From positions 186,001 through 250,000 of the forward strand of contig NZ_QGGU01000002.1 in assembly GCF_003148745.1 (NCBI RefSeq): a stretch of DNA of 64,000 nt. Direction: 5' to 3'. The notes beneath the pieces were generated by a model, which made no database searches, was not told the DNA's origin, and saw only the letters and a program-made list of their open reading frames with translations. The position numbers and the translations under genes were made by a program. Origin of the DNA: Pleionea mediterranea (GTDB lineage: Bacteria; Pseudomonadota; Gammaproteobacteria; Enterobacterales; Kangiellaceae). How positions within the stretch are numbered: the first letter of the stretch is position 1; every line of letters begins with the position of its first letter. Positions 43,522-52,543 of the stretch are shown piece by piece.

Positions 43522-44817
43522 TTATTTCTCGTCGTTGGAAATAAGAACTTCTACGTAAGAGGTATCGCGCATTTCACGCAGCCAGCTTTCAACTTCTTCG
43601 TCGAATTTACGCGACTGTAAAATGCGTGCGGCACGATCCCGTTTTAATTCATCGGTCTGATCGGCGTCACGTCGGCCCAATACTTCAACGATGTGCCAGC
43701 CAAATTGAGTTTTAATTGGTTCACTGATTTGGTTCAGAGGTAATGTTTCCACTGCTTCTTTAAATGGACCAACAAATTTATCCGGTTTGCTCCAGCCCAA
43801 TTTGCCTCCTTCACGAGCTGATCCTTTGTCGTCGGAATGCTCTTTCGCTAACTCGGCAAAGTCGGCGCCGTCTTTTAATTGTTGATGCAAATTTTCAATA
43901 AGTGCCTTCGACGCTGCTTCATCACGGATAGCGTTAGGCATTAATAAAATATGACGGGCATCTACCTGTTGAACAATGTGTTTTAACTCGCCCTTTTTAT
44001 CCAGCAGTTTGATGATATGGAAGCCACTGCCACTGCGCAGAGGATCGCTGATGCCACCAATTTCAAGATTTTTAGCCGGACCGGCAAACAAGGTTGGTAA
44101 TTGTGGTGCCGGACGCCAGCCAAAGTCACCACCTTGCAGTGCTTCCTGACCTGCCGAATGTCGTATTGCCAGACCGGAAAAGTCGGCACCGTTACGTAAC
44201 TGTCTGATCAGATCCTGAACTTTTTCGCGCGCTTCCTGAATAGACGCTTGATCACCAGAGTCTTTAATTGGGATTAAAATATGCCCCAGATGATATTGCA
44301 CATTCTGTGCGCCTTCGGCATCGATCAATTTAACCAGATTGTCGATTTCGCGTTCGCTGATATTAATGCGGCGAGAAACCTGGCCATTGCGGACCCGAGC
44401 TACTTTAATTTCATTGCGCAAATCCTCGCGAAACAGTTCCCAGTTCACATCGTCTTTGATCATCGACTGACGTAACTGCTCAATGGTCATATTGTTGTTT
44501 TTGGCGATATCTGCCAATGCTGCATTCAACTCCTGCTCACTGATGCGAACACCCGCTCGATTGGCCATTTGCAATTGCAGTGAATCAACAATCATGCGGT
44601 CAAGAACCTGCTCCTGCAAAATTTCCATGGGCGGCATGGGCTGATTTTTTTCTTTCAACTGACGAGCAATGGCTTTCATGCGACGTTTTAATTCGCTTTC
44701 CAGGATCACATCTTGCTCGACAATGGCGATGGTTTGATCCAGCTCCTGAGCAGCGTTGCTTTGAAAAGAAATACTGCTCAATACAAGAGCGGCGATCAGT
44801 GTTGTGCATTTTTTCAT
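43522..44817 (-). CDS. surA: Periplasmic chaperone and peptidyl-prolyl isomerase SurA
   Basis: SurA escorts outer-membrane proteins, including LptD, through the periplasm. The signal peptide (TLIAALVLSSISFQSNAA) is followed by the chaperone N-domain (about 24-170), two parvulin domains (about 170-280 and 285-390; QYHLGHILIPI and VDARHILLMPN begin them), and a C-terminal helix. The length of 431 residues is normal. GGAAG lies six bases before the ATG. lptD is upstream, separated by a 146-base spacer with three 16-base repeats. Confidence 0.96.
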   Translation of the reverse strand: MKKCTTLIAALVLSSISFQSNAAQELDQTIAIVEQDVILESELKRRMKAIARQLKEKNQPMPPMEILQEQVLDRMIVDSLQLQMANRAGVRISEQELNAALADIAKNNNMTIEQLRQSMIKDDVNWELFREDLRNEIKVARVRNGQVSRRINISEREIDNLVKLIDAEGAQNVQYHLGHILIPIKDSGDQASIQEAREKVQDLIRQLRNGADFSGLAIRHSAGQEALQGGDFGWRPAPQLPTLFAGPAKNLEIGGISDPLRSGSGFHIIKLLDKKGELKHIVQQVDARHILLMPNAIRDEAASKALIENLHQQLKDGADFAELAKEHSDDKGSAREGGKLGWSKPDKFVGPFKEAVETLPLNQISEPIKTQFGWHIVEVLGRRDADQTDELKRDRAARILQSRKFDEEVESWLREMRDTSYVEVLISNDEK

Positions 44818-44885
44818 GAATACTTCCGTCTTCGTCTTACTTGTTTGACTGCTTGATTGCGTTAAATTAATGGCTCTGCTTGATC

Positions 44886-44933
44886 GATACTTTGTTAAAC
44901 CGATGTTTTGCTGAACCGATACTTTGCCGAACC
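44886..44933. repeat. 16-bp tandem repeat, three units, in the lptD-surA spacer
   Basis: CGATACTTTGTTAAAC, CGATGTTTTGCTGAAC and CGATACTTTGCCGAAC follow one another with no gap. They sit 30 bases downstream of the lptD stop and about 70 bases upstream of surA, where a surA promoter might lie. Confidence 0.8.
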
Positions 44934-44963
44934 GAATTTCATCCGCAATCGAATAAATGTTGA

Positions 44964-47543
44964 TTAGCGACTGCCCGTAAGCAGAGACTTAAGTTGTTCG
45001 CGGCCACCGCCGCCAATACCCTTAAATACAAATTGCAGCAGCAAATCTTGATTAAATGGCTCCGACTGGCCGGCGATTATACCGCCATTTTGGTCCAGAC
45101 GCGCGCTTAAATGGCGGCGTGACACAATTCGTATCGACCAGCAGCAGGATTCGTACTCGAACCCGGCCAGCGTCTCAAGACTGCGCTTATTGATCAAGTC
45201 ATAATGCCAGCGACCAATCAATCGCCATTGATCCGACATGGGCACAATAAAACCTATATCGGACTGTTCCTGATATCCACTGCTGGAATCGTTAAAGCGG
45301 TGACTGACATTGACCATAAAATCATCGTTAGGTTCATAGCTCAGACCTATATTGCCCTGTTCGGTTTCATTTCGTTCGGTATTAAATCCGATATCGGCGT
45401 ACACCGATAAATCTTCAAGTGGGTGCCACACCAGTTCCGAGAGAATATTCGAGTGTTGTCGGGTATCAATGATGTCATTGGGCAACAGGGTCACTTTGCG
45501 ATCGGCAAAGTAATAACTGCGGCCAATGGAGTAACGCAACACTTCTTGCTGCTGTGGGCCGCTGAATAAACGACTGGTGATGGCAAAGGAGGCCTGTTCG
45601 GTATCACCGATGCGATCGTAGCCGCTAAACCGGTTGTCGCGAAATAATTGTGAGAATCGAAAGTCAGGCAGTCGGGTGTCAAACAGGCCAATGTCCGATT
45701 GATCCTGATAGGGCGTATGCAGTAAAAATAGCCGAGGCTCGATGGTTTGTGCACCATTTTCCAGAGTTCGTTCAAAAATCAGCCCACTGTCGAGACTGCT
45801 GGTAGTGGTGTTCACACTGTGATCAGTCTCCGGATTGAGCTGCATGGGATCCGTTTGTTGATAGCGGGCATGGTGCAGCTTAACCGCAGGTTCCAGATAG
45901 CCCCAGGGCGCGGATAATCGATAGCTTAATCGGCTCTGCGCAATGCTTCGCTCCGCCTCAAGCGCCGAAGGATCGGCCGACTCAAACTGGGTATACTGGG
46001 TGTTGAGCTGCCATTGCAAAGGCTGGCCCGCGGGAGTCGCTTGCCAGTTAAGCAACCATTGTGGCTGCTGACGGTAGGGCTCGCTTTGCAAGGTTAAAGG
46101 CTGGTAACGCAGCCAGCTGAGACTGGTTTGCAATTGCGGTGAAAAGTATTCCAGTTGCCCATGACGACTTAACTGTTGCAAGTTAGTGTCACTAAAGCCG
46201 GCACCACTGCTGGCCAAATCGGTGCCAAGATCCTGAAAATAGTAGCGATCACTGACGCCAGCGGCTTGCACTTTAAATCGCCAGTGCTCGGTAAACTGAC
46301 TTAAATGATCCACCTGATAAAACCAGCGTGTTGAATCGATATTGGCGTCGGCGGGGTAAAGGCTTTGATTGGGATCACCTGTTTGAAGCTCGCTTTCGAC
46401 CTGACGATCGTTTAAATAAGCGAGGGTTTGTTGTCCCTGGTGATGATCCGACAGGTATCGAAACTCTGCGCCCAGTTGAGTGCCGCGCTGCTCCAGATAA
46501 CGCGGAGTAATAGTCGCGTCGTAATTTGGCGCAATGTTCCAGTAAACAGGCACTGATATATCCAGACCATTGCGACTGTTGTCACTGAACGTTGGCGGCA
46601 AAATACCGCTGTGTCGTTGATCATCAATAGGAAATTTCAACCAGGGCAGATAAAGCACCGGAATATCGGCAATGGTTAAAATCATATTATCGGCTTCGCC
46701 CCAGCCAGATTCGGTATCGAGCGACAACTCATCGGCGTGTATTCGCCAGCTATTATCACCCGCCGGGCAGGTGGAAAATGATAACTGTTGCAGTGACAGG
46801 GTTTCTGCGCCACTGACGGTAATTTGCTTGGCGTCGCCGTTGGCACCACTGTTTTTGATTCGGTATTGGCTATTGTTCAGTGCGGCATCCTGAGTTTGGT
46901 TGTTGCCTTCTATGGTTTCTGCAGCAAACAGGGCCGTGTCGGTTTCCAGCAAAATATCCTGATGAGCTGTAAAGTCACTATTGGACTGATCAAACTGCAA
47001 TTGCCCGGCGGCCAGTCGCATGGTTGGGCTGAGCATTTGTACATCGCCGGTTAATTCAATGGTATTGCGATCGATGCCTTTTGCCTGATCCGCGGATATC
47101 CTGAAATTGGCACTGTCGCTGACAAACAGCGAACCAGGACTAATATCCTTACGGGTATCGTCAGTATTAGAGGATGATTTTATCGGGTGATTTTCGAATG
47201 CGGAACCTTCGTTTGTGGAATGTTTTCCATTGATTGAAGTCTGAGTGAGCGACGGGCAGGCCTTGGGTAGGATAAACTGTCGACTTTGCCAGAATGATTC
47301 CGCAAAGTCTGATTGAAATAGTTCGGATTGGTTTTGCGATTTGTTGAGGGTCTGTTTATTATCCGCAGATCCGGATTGAGTTTGCTCGGATTTGGAGGCT
47401 TGTTGTGTAGATGTCGATGATGGCGAAGCTGCCAGCAATGATTGGCTTGAAGTGCCAGCAAGCAACAATAATATAGTTGCCACTTTGAATATAGTCGCCG
47501 CTTTGCGATTGATAACAAAAGCCTGGCGAATTGCGACCAGCAT
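44964..47543 (-). CDS. lptD: LPS-assembly protein LptD
   Basis: LptD is the outer-membrane beta-barrel that inserts lipopolysaccharide with LptE. I start at the ATG at 47543, since the longer frame begins with TTG at 47594 and gains nothing. A hydrophobic stretch (ATILLLLAGTSSQSLLA) acts as signal, followed by a long Ser/Gln-rich linker (about 45-130). The OstA-like jellyroll is at about 150-290 (IELTGDVQML; YLPWLKFPIDDQRHSGIL) and the barrel fills the rest. The CC pair in YESCCWSIR is typical of the LptD disulfide pattern. The linker is longer and more polar than in E. coli. Confidence 0.95.
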   Translation of the reverse strand: MLVAIRQAFVINRKAATIFKVATILLLLAGTSSQSLLAASPSSTSTQQASKSEQTQSGSADNKQTLNKSQNQSELFQSDFAESFWQSRQFILPKACPSLTQTSINGKHSTNEGSAFENHPIKSSSNTDDTRKDISPGSLFVSDSANFRISADQAKGIDRNTIELTGDVQMLSPTMRLAAGQLQFDQSNSDFTAHQDILLETDTALFAAETIEGNNQTQDAALNNSQYRIKNSGANGDAKQITVSGAETLSLQQLSFSTCPAGDNSWRIHADELSLDTESGWGEADNMILTIADIPVLYLPWLKFPIDDQRHSGILPPTFSDNSRNGLDISVPVYWNIAPNYDATITPRYLEQRGTQLGAEFRYLSDHHQGQQTLAYLNDRQVESELQTGDPNQSLYPADANIDSTRWFYQVDHLSQFTEHWRFKVQAAGVSDRYYFQDLGTDLASSGAGFSDTNLQQLSRHGQLEYFSPQLQTSLSWLRYQPLTLQSEPYRQQPQWLLNWQATPAGQPLQWQLNTQYTQFESADPSALEAERSIAQSRLSYRLSAPWGYLEPAVKLHHARYQQTDPMQLNPETDHSVNTTTSSLDSGLIFERTLENGAQTIEPRLFLLHTPYQDQSDIGLFDTRLPDFRFSQLFRDNRFSGYDRIGDTEQASFAITSRLFSGPQQQEVLRYSIGRSYYFADRKVTLLPNDIIDTRQHSNILSELVWHPLEDLSVYADIGFNTERNETEQGNIGLSYEPNDDFMVNVSHRFNDSSSGYQEQSDIGFIVPMSDQWRLIGRWHYDLINKRSLETLAGFEYESCCWSIRIVSRRHLSARLDQNGGIIAGQSEPFNQDLLLQFVFKGIGGGGREQLKSLLTGSR

Positions 47544-47763
47544 TTGGCGAAAACAGTGAGTGGCAATTGTGTGTGCGGCTAAAGGTACGATCAACGCTTG
47601 TCCTAAATGATATTTATATATTGATAATTAAACAGTGTTCAGTGGTAATGATGATTAAACCTTAATCGACCCTGACAATAATGACTCGGGCGACGCTAAA
47701 GTTATCAGACTCGCGCATAATAAAACAAAACAGACAGTTAGTGGGATAGAAACTCAGAATTAT

Positions 47764-48858
47764 ATGAATGATCCTCGATTACAGGCGTTGACCCAGTGGG
47801 CCGCAGAACAGTTACAGCAGCCCTTAGAAGAGCTGTCGGTGGTCAGCGGTGATGCCAGTTTCAGGCGTTATTTTCGTCTGCCATGCAACCTCCAAAAACA
47901 TCAGGTGCGTCTCAATGGTCAGTCTTTAACCTCGGTGGTGGCGGTGGACTCACCACCTGACAAAGAGCCTATTGAGGCTTTTGTTAAGGTGAGCGAATTG
48001 CTGGACAAAGCCGGACTATCGGTTCCCCAGGTGCTGCATGCGGATCATCAGCAGGGGTTTATGCTGTTGTCGGATCTGGGCGATGCATTGTATTTACCGG
48101 CACTGAATGATTTGTCTGCCGATGAACTGTATCACGCAGCAATTGATGCGCTAATCGATCTGCAACTGGGTTGTTTAAACCGCCAATCGGAATTGCCGCC
48201 TTACGATAAGGCACAGTTGCATCGTGAAATGGAACTGTTTCGTGAGTGGTTTTTACAGCAGCATTTGCAAATGCCTCTTGAAGCAGCCGATCATCAACTG
48301 CTGGATCAATGGTTTGATTGCTTATCCGGGTCAGCACTGAGCCAACCACAGGTGGCGGTGCATCGAGATTACCACTCCCGAAATTTAATGATTTTACCGC
48401 AACACTCCCCCGGTATTATTGACTATCAGGACGCTGTGGAAGGGGCGGTCACTTACGACTTGGTCAGTTTGCTGAAAGATTGTTACATACGCTGGCCACG
48501 AGATCGTCAGCTGCAGTGGCTGGCGTATTATCAGTCGCAGCTGGAACAAAAGTCGTTGCAGCACAAAGAGACGCAATCAAAGTCAATCGAGCTTGCAGAC
48601 GCGGTTAAAACACGTGATCTGGTTCAGGATTTTGACTGGATGGGCATGCAGCGTCACATCAAAGTGGCCGGAATCTTTTGCCGACTTTACCATCGCGATG
48701 GTAAAGCAGGTTATCTGGCCGATATCCCCTTGACCTTGGGTTATATTGTTGAAGCGTTACAACAATACCCGGAATTTGAGCAATACCTAAACTGGTTTGA
48801 AAGTCGCCTGAAACCTTACTTAGAGCAGCACAATATGATGTGGACAAGCTTTGAATGA
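47764..48858 (+). CDS. amgK: N-acetylmuramate/N-acetylglucosamine kinase AmgK
   Basis: Phosphorylates the anomeric position of recycled MurNAc in peptidoglycan salvage. It is an aminoglycoside-phosphotransferase-fold kinase of 364 residues. Catalytic motifs are VHRDYHSRNLMIL and GIIDYQDAVEG. The N-terminus SGDASFRRYFR is the usual nucleotide-loop. It overlaps murU by four bases (ATGA) and diverges from lptD, the same arrangement as in pseudomonads. About 20 residues near 265-285 form a charged insertion. Confidence 0.93.
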   Translation: MNDPRLQALTQWAAEQLQQPLEELSVVSGDASFRRYFRLPCNLQKHQVRLNGQSLTSVVAVDSPPDKEPIEAFVKVSELLDKAGLSVPQVLHADHQQGFMLLSDLGDALYLPALNDLSADELYHAAIDALIDLQLGCLNRQSELPPYDKAQLHREMELFREWFLQQHLQMPLEAADHQLLDQWFDCLSGSALSQPQVAVHRDYHSRNLMILPQHSPGIIDYQDAVEGAVTYDLVSLLKDCYIRWPRDRQLQWLAYYQSQLEQKSLQHKETQSKSIELADAVKTRDLVQDFDWMGMQRHIKVAGIFCRLYHRDGKAGYLADIPLTLGYIVEALQQYPEFEQYLNWFESRLKPYLEQHNMMWTSFE

Positions 48859-49649
48859 AAGCCTTTATACTCGCCGCTGGTTATGGCAAACGCATGCAGC
48901 CACTGACCCATACCACACCCAAGCCGCTGTTAAACGTTGGCGGCAAGCCATTAATTCAATATCACATTGAACGGCTGCAACAGGCAGGAATAACCGACAT
49001 TGTGATCAACACTGCGTATCTTGGCGAGCAGATCGAAGCCACATTAGGTGACGGTTCCCGGTTTGGTGTTGCTATTGAATATTCCCGCGAAGGAACACCT
49101 CTGGAAACCGGTGGTGCCATTAGCCATGCGTTGCCTTTGTTGGGAGATTCACCGTTCTTGCTGGTTAATGGTGATATCTATACCGACTACCCGTTTCAGC
49201 AATTGTTGCACTGGCAGCCGGATGTGGCGCATCTGGTATTGGTGCCTAAGCCAGGTTTTAAAGCACAGGGTGACTTTGATCTGGTACCGTCAAACTGTAT
49301 AAATGGTACCAATACCAATAGCTTGTCCAATAATGATGTTGCTGATTATGGCCTGTTGATAAATACCGAGCAAGCATCATATACCTACGCAGGACTCGGT
49401 ATTTACAATCCGGAATATTTTATTAATAAACAGCGAATTGAATCAGAAAATTGGCATAAACAATCGCTTAATCAGTTTGAAAAAAATAGTAGCCAGCTTG
49501 AAAAAAATAGCAGCAAAAGTTATGCGCTGGGATCGGTATTGCGACAAGAAGCCGATAATCAACGCATCACGGCCGAAGTCTATACCGGCAAATGGGTCGA
49601 TGTTGGTACGCCAGAGCGACTGGCGCAGCTTGATGATTCATTAACTTGA
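48855..49649 (+). CDS. murU: N-acetylmuramate alpha-1-phosphate uridylyltransferase MurU
   Basis: Converts MurNAc-1-phosphate to UDP-MurNAc, bypassing early murein synthesis. The nucleotidyltransferase signature AAGYGKRMQPLTHTTPKPLL opens the protein, and LVNGDIYTDYPF holds the metal-binding Asp. At 264 residues it is about 40 longer than Pseudomonas MurU. The extra length comes from an Asn/Ser-rich loop (about 149-175) and a QFEKNSSQLEKNSS duplication (about 207-220). The stop codon lies inside a 16-base tandem repeat. Confidence 0.93.
   Translation: MKAFILAAGYGKRMQPLTHTTPKPLLNVGGKPLIQYHIERLQQAGITDIVINTAYLGEQIEATLGDGSRFGVAIEYSREGTPLETGGAISHALPLLGDSPFLLVNGDIYTDYPFQQLLHWQPDVAHLVLVPKPGFKAQGDFDLVPSNCINGTNTNSLSNNDVADYGLLINTEQASYTYAGLGIYNPEYFINKQRIESENWHKQSLNQFEKNSSQLEKNSSKSYALGSVLRQEADNQRITAEVYTGKWVDVGTPERLAQLDDSLT
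49473..49514 (+). repeat. In-frame 21-bp tandem duplication in murU
   Basis: Two 21-base units, 49473-49493 and 49494-49514, encode QFEKNSS and QLEKNSS. They differ at two positions by my reading. Confidence 0.85.
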
Positions 49650-49679
49650 TGGTTCATTAACTGGATGTTTCATTAAAGA
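49632..49679 (+). repeat. 16-bp tandem repeat spanning the murU stop codon
   Basis: GATGATTCATTAACTT, GATGGTTCATTAACTG and GATGTTTCATTAAAGA are contiguous. The first unit encodes the last codons of murU and the stop straddles the boundary between units one and two. Confidence 0.85.
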
Positions 49680-49727
49680 GTTGAACCACAAATCGTTTGA
49701 ATAAATTATTGTTTAAGAGAGAGTGAT

Positions 49728-50552
49728 ATGGCCTGGTGGGGCAAAGTAATCTGCGGAGCATTAGGATTTGGACTGGGCGGCCCGTTAGGGGCGGCGCTGG
49801 GTGCCATGCTCGGTCACAGTTTTGATAAAGGACTGGATCAAAATTTTGAGCCATTGTCGGCATCGGAGCAGGAAAAAATTCAAGCGGCGTTTTTTACCGC
49901 AACCTTTACATTGATGGGGCGAATGGCAAAAGCCGATGGCCGTGTCAGTGAAAATGAAATAGAAACCGCGAAACAGGTGATGACGCGAATGGGGCTGGAT
50001 CAAACGCTGCGTCAATCGGCCATTGATTTGTTTCAGCAGGGTAAAGAAGACGGCTTTGACTGGCGTGGCGCGCTGGATCAATTCGCCGACATTTGTGGTC
50101 GACAAAAAAATCTGAAACAAATGTTTCTGGAAATTCAAATTCAGGCCGCTTACGCCGATGGAACCATGCATGAGGTAGAGCGACAACTGCTGCAAGAGAT
50201 CGCTCGCAAATTGGGCTTTTCAAAAATTATGCTTGAGCAATTATTAATGATGGTTCAGGCGCAGCAGTATTTTCATCAACAACAATCCGGTTACCGGGCT
50301 AAGGGCTCGGGCTATCAACAGCCGCATACGCCAAAAGATAATTTACCAAAGGCCTATCAGGTGCTGGGGATAGAATCTTCCGCCAATGATAAAGCGGTGA
50401 AAACCGCCTACCGCCGACTGATGTCACAGCATCACCCCGATAAGCTGGTGGCAAAAGGATTGCCCGAAGAAATGATCAAGGTGGCGACAGAAAAAACGCA
50501 GGAAATTAAAAGCGCCTACGAAACCATTATGAAATCACGAGGGAAAAAGTGA
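49728..50552 (+). CDS. djlA: DnaJ-like membrane co-chaperone DjlA
   Basis: A membrane-anchored DnaK partner. The first 30 residues form the glycine-rich helix typical of DjlA (ALGFGLGGPLGAALGAMLGH). A TerB-like domain covers about 50-185, and a C-terminal J-domain about 205-270 with the essential HPD in SQHHPDKLVAKG. The length of 274 residues is normal. A clear GAGAGTG ribosome region precedes the ATG. It overlaps the next gene by four bases. Confidence 0.95.
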   Translation: MAWWGKVICGALGFGLGGPLGAALGAMLGHSFDKGLDQNFEPLSASEQEKIQAAFFTATFTLMGRMAKADGRVSENEIETAKQVMTRMGLDQTLRQSAIDLFQQGKEDGFDWRGALDQFADICGRQKNLKQMFLEIQIQAAYADGTMHEVERQLLQEIARKLGFSKIMLEQLLMMVQAQQYFHQQQSGYRAKGSGYQQPHTPKDNLPKAYQVLGIESSANDKAVKTAYRRLMSQHHPDKLVAKGLPEEMIKVATEKTQEIKSAYETIMKSRGKK

Positions 50553-51166
50553 GTTTAATAAAAGTAAGTCTAAAAAAACTAACGGGAATTATCGGCGTTG
50601 TTTTAACCTTGTCGATAAGTGGAACGCTTTCGGCAAATAATGGCGTCTATGTAACTGGCGGTTCTGGCATGGATGATACGCTTATTCAGTCTGGGGATAT
50701 TTCCGGTGCTAGTGTTCGGGGTTTTGGTTTTCGTCAGGATATTCACAGTCAATTGCGTCTTGGTTTGTTTGACGGGGGGCTGTTTGGCGAAGGGTTGTTT
50801 CGCGAAGGTCATTGGTTTATTGATTACGAATGGCACCAGTTATCGAGCCGTTTTGAGGGGCGCTCCCAGCAAATGACTATCTGGGCCGTTAAGCCCACAT
50901 TACAGTTTTTCTTTCAGCCAGAAAAAAAGTCCGGCCTGTTTTATGAGGCCGCTCTTGGTGCAGCCTATCTGGATGAAAAAACATTTGAAGAAGTAAAAAG
51001 GGCGGAACATGTTAACTTTGTTATGCAGTTTGCGTTAGGCTGGCAATCGCAGAACTCTCCATGGCATGTGGCGTTACGTTATAACCATTATTCTAATGGT
51101 TATCTGGCACAACCTAATCCGGGGATCGACTTTGCTTCCTTGGTACTGAATTACACGTTTAACTAA
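50549..51166 (+). CDS. PagL-like lipid A 3-O-deacylase
   Basis: An outer-membrane beta-barrel of 205 residues that removes an acyl chain from lipid A. A signal peptide (IIGVVLTLSISGTLSA) precedes the barrel. Near the C-terminus RYNHYSNGYLAQPNPGID contains the catalytic His-Ser pair and the PNPG of PagL. It starts with GTG overlapping the djlA stop; GAGGGA supplies the ribosome site. The internal LGLFDGGLFGEGLFREGHW is a Gly/Phe-rich loop. Being next to lptD-associated genes is in keeping with envelope remodelling. Confidence 0.85.
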   Translation: MSLIKVSLKKLTGIIGVVLTLSISGTLSANNGVYVTGGSGMDDTLIQSGDISGASVRGFGFRQDIHSQLRLGLFDGGLFGEGLFREGHWFIDYEWHQLSSRFEGRSQQMTIWAVKPTLQFFFQPEKKSGLFYEAALGAAYLDEKTFEEVKRAEHVNFVMQFALGWQSQNSPWHVALRYNHYSNGYLAQPNPGIDFASLVLNYTFN

Positions 51167-51180
51167 TCGAGAAAGATATT

Positions 51181-51813
51181 ATGACCGAGCACACTCAAGC
51201 GTTGATCACACCATTGGCAACCATGCTGGAAATGCAGGATGCCATGAATAAAAAAGTACACCCGGACTGGTTTAAAAAGAACTTTGAATGGTATCGGGCC
51301 ATCTGGATTGAGTGCGGCGAAATGCTCGATCATTACGGCTGGAAATGGTGGAAACATCAATCGCCTGATCTGGAACAGGTAAAACTGGAGCTTGTGGATA
51401 TTTTTCATTTTGGACTAAGTTGCCGCATTAATGGCGTTGATGATTACACGGTGATTGCTGCGCAACTGGCGGAAGAAATGTCGCAGGCGAAGCAGGGCGC
51501 TAATTTTCCTGAAACACTTGAAATGCTAGCAGCCTCAGCGTTAACCATGCACGGCTTTGACGCTCAGGCCTTTATTGGTTGCATGCGACAAATTGATATG
51601 GACTTTGCCGAGTTGTACCGCAGTTACGTCGGTAAAAATACCTTAAACTTCTTTCGTCAGGATCACGGATATAAAGACGGCAGCTACATAAAAGTATGGC
51701 ACGGTAAAGAAGACAACGAACATCTGATTGAAGTACTCAATGAACTGGACATCACTGATCCGGAGTTTCGTCAACAAGTGTATCTGGGACTAAAAAGTCG
51801 ATATCCACAGTGA
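51181..51813 (+). CDS. Dimeric (all-alpha) dUTP diphosphatase
   Basis: Hydrolyses dUTP to dUMP, keeping uracil out of DNA and feeding thymidylate synthesis. This is the all-alpha MazG-like type rather than the trimeric Dut. The metal motif is visible: WIECGEMLDHYGWKWWK followed by VKLELVDIFHFGL, giving the EXXE...EXXD arrangement. The length of 210 residues fits. It follows the PagL-like gene by 14 bases. Confidence 0.87.
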   Translation: MTEHTQALITPLATMLEMQDAMNKKVHPDWFKKNFEWYRAIWIECGEMLDHYGWKWWKHQSPDLEQVKLELVDIFHFGLSCRINGVDDYTVIAAQLAEEMSQAKQGANFPETLEMLAASALTMHGFDAQAFIGCMRQIDMDFAELYRSYVGKNTLNFFRQDHGYKDGSYIKVWHGKEDNEHLIEVLNELDITDPEFRQQVYLGLKSRYPQ

Positions 51814-51872
51814 TAGGTCAGTAATAGACAGCGACCAAATTTAACACGTATTTCCAAAAAGGAGTTTACTCG

Positions 51873-52298
51873 ATGAAAGTATTACTGATTGTATTATCCA
51901 TCATCGTTATTGTGATTGGTGGTGCCATAGGTGCTGGTTACTGGTGGTGGAGCAATAATGAAGCTGTCATTAATCAGCAGGTAGAGCAAGCGTTTGAGCA
52001 AGCCTCGGATGTTGCTCAGCAGGGCGACAGTTTCGCCTGCATTAATGCCGCCAAGTTACGAGTAAAACAATGCAGCGATATGACCTGTCAGGTAGCGCAC
52101 AATGTATTTGTGAATCAATGTTTGCAACAGGCACCACTGGGTGAGGATTTCTGCAGTGATTCATCAACCGGTAATAAAATTGCTGACTTTAGCCAATGGT
52201 CTGTTGAAAACTGTGCTGATATGGGCGATAAACAACAGGCTTGTATTATTGCCTTAAGCAGTGTGGCTGACTTTTGTGCCAATCAGTCGAATGGGTAA
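51873..52298 (+). CDS. Cysteine-rich single-pass membrane protein of unknown function
   Basis: I do not recognise this 141-residue protein. A membrane segment at residues 3-25 (LLIVLSIIVIVIGGAIGAGYWWW) anchors a domain with eight Cys (for example KQCSDMTCQ, NQCLQ, EDFCSD, ENCAD, QQACI, DFCANQ), enough for four disulfides if it faces the periplasm. AAAAAGGAG is a strong ribosome site. Its TAA stop is formed by a TA target site and the first base of the MITE. Without the element the frame would continue about 19 more codons, so the protein may be slightly truncated. Confidence 0.75.
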   Translation: MKVLLIVLSIIVIVIGGAIGAGYWWWSNNEAVINQQVEQAFEQASDVAQQGDSFACINAAKLRVKQCSDMTCQVAHNVFVNQCLQQAPLGEDFCSDSSTGNKIADFSQWSVENCADMGDKQQACIIALSSVADFCANQSNG

Positions 52299-52436
52299 AA
52301 GCCCTTTCAAAAATGTTGCACTTGATGATACGGCGTTAAATTTCGACTCAAAATGCTCATTTACTGCGTGTAAACGGTGCTTTCTCGTCAAAATTTACCT
52401 TGTCTCACCTTCGCTCGCTATTTTTGATATGGCTCC
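52298..52436 (-). mobile_element. 139-bp MITE-like element, copy 2
   Basis: Same length as copy 1 and opposite orientation; I count about 11 differences in 139 bases (about 92% identity). TA borders both ends (52296-52297 and 52437-52438). The terminal repeats are less perfect than in copy 1 (AAAGCCCTTTCAAAAAT against GGAGCCATATCAAAAAT), which suggests an older insertion. It has no transposase. The left end provides the last base of the stop codon of the preceding gene. Confidence 0.88.
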
Positions 52437-52543
52437 TATAAAGGTTTAAAGCCGCTTTCTTGTGTAATGAGCCTTCTGATTCGATGCCCTAATTAACTTT
52501 CTGATTAGTTAGGCTGATTTCTGGCAATTAAGAGGTTATTTGC

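Noticed and set aside
52261-52449. 62-codon plus-strand frame over MITE copy 2
   Set aside because: Starts inside the preceding gene and reads into the element; no ribosome site.
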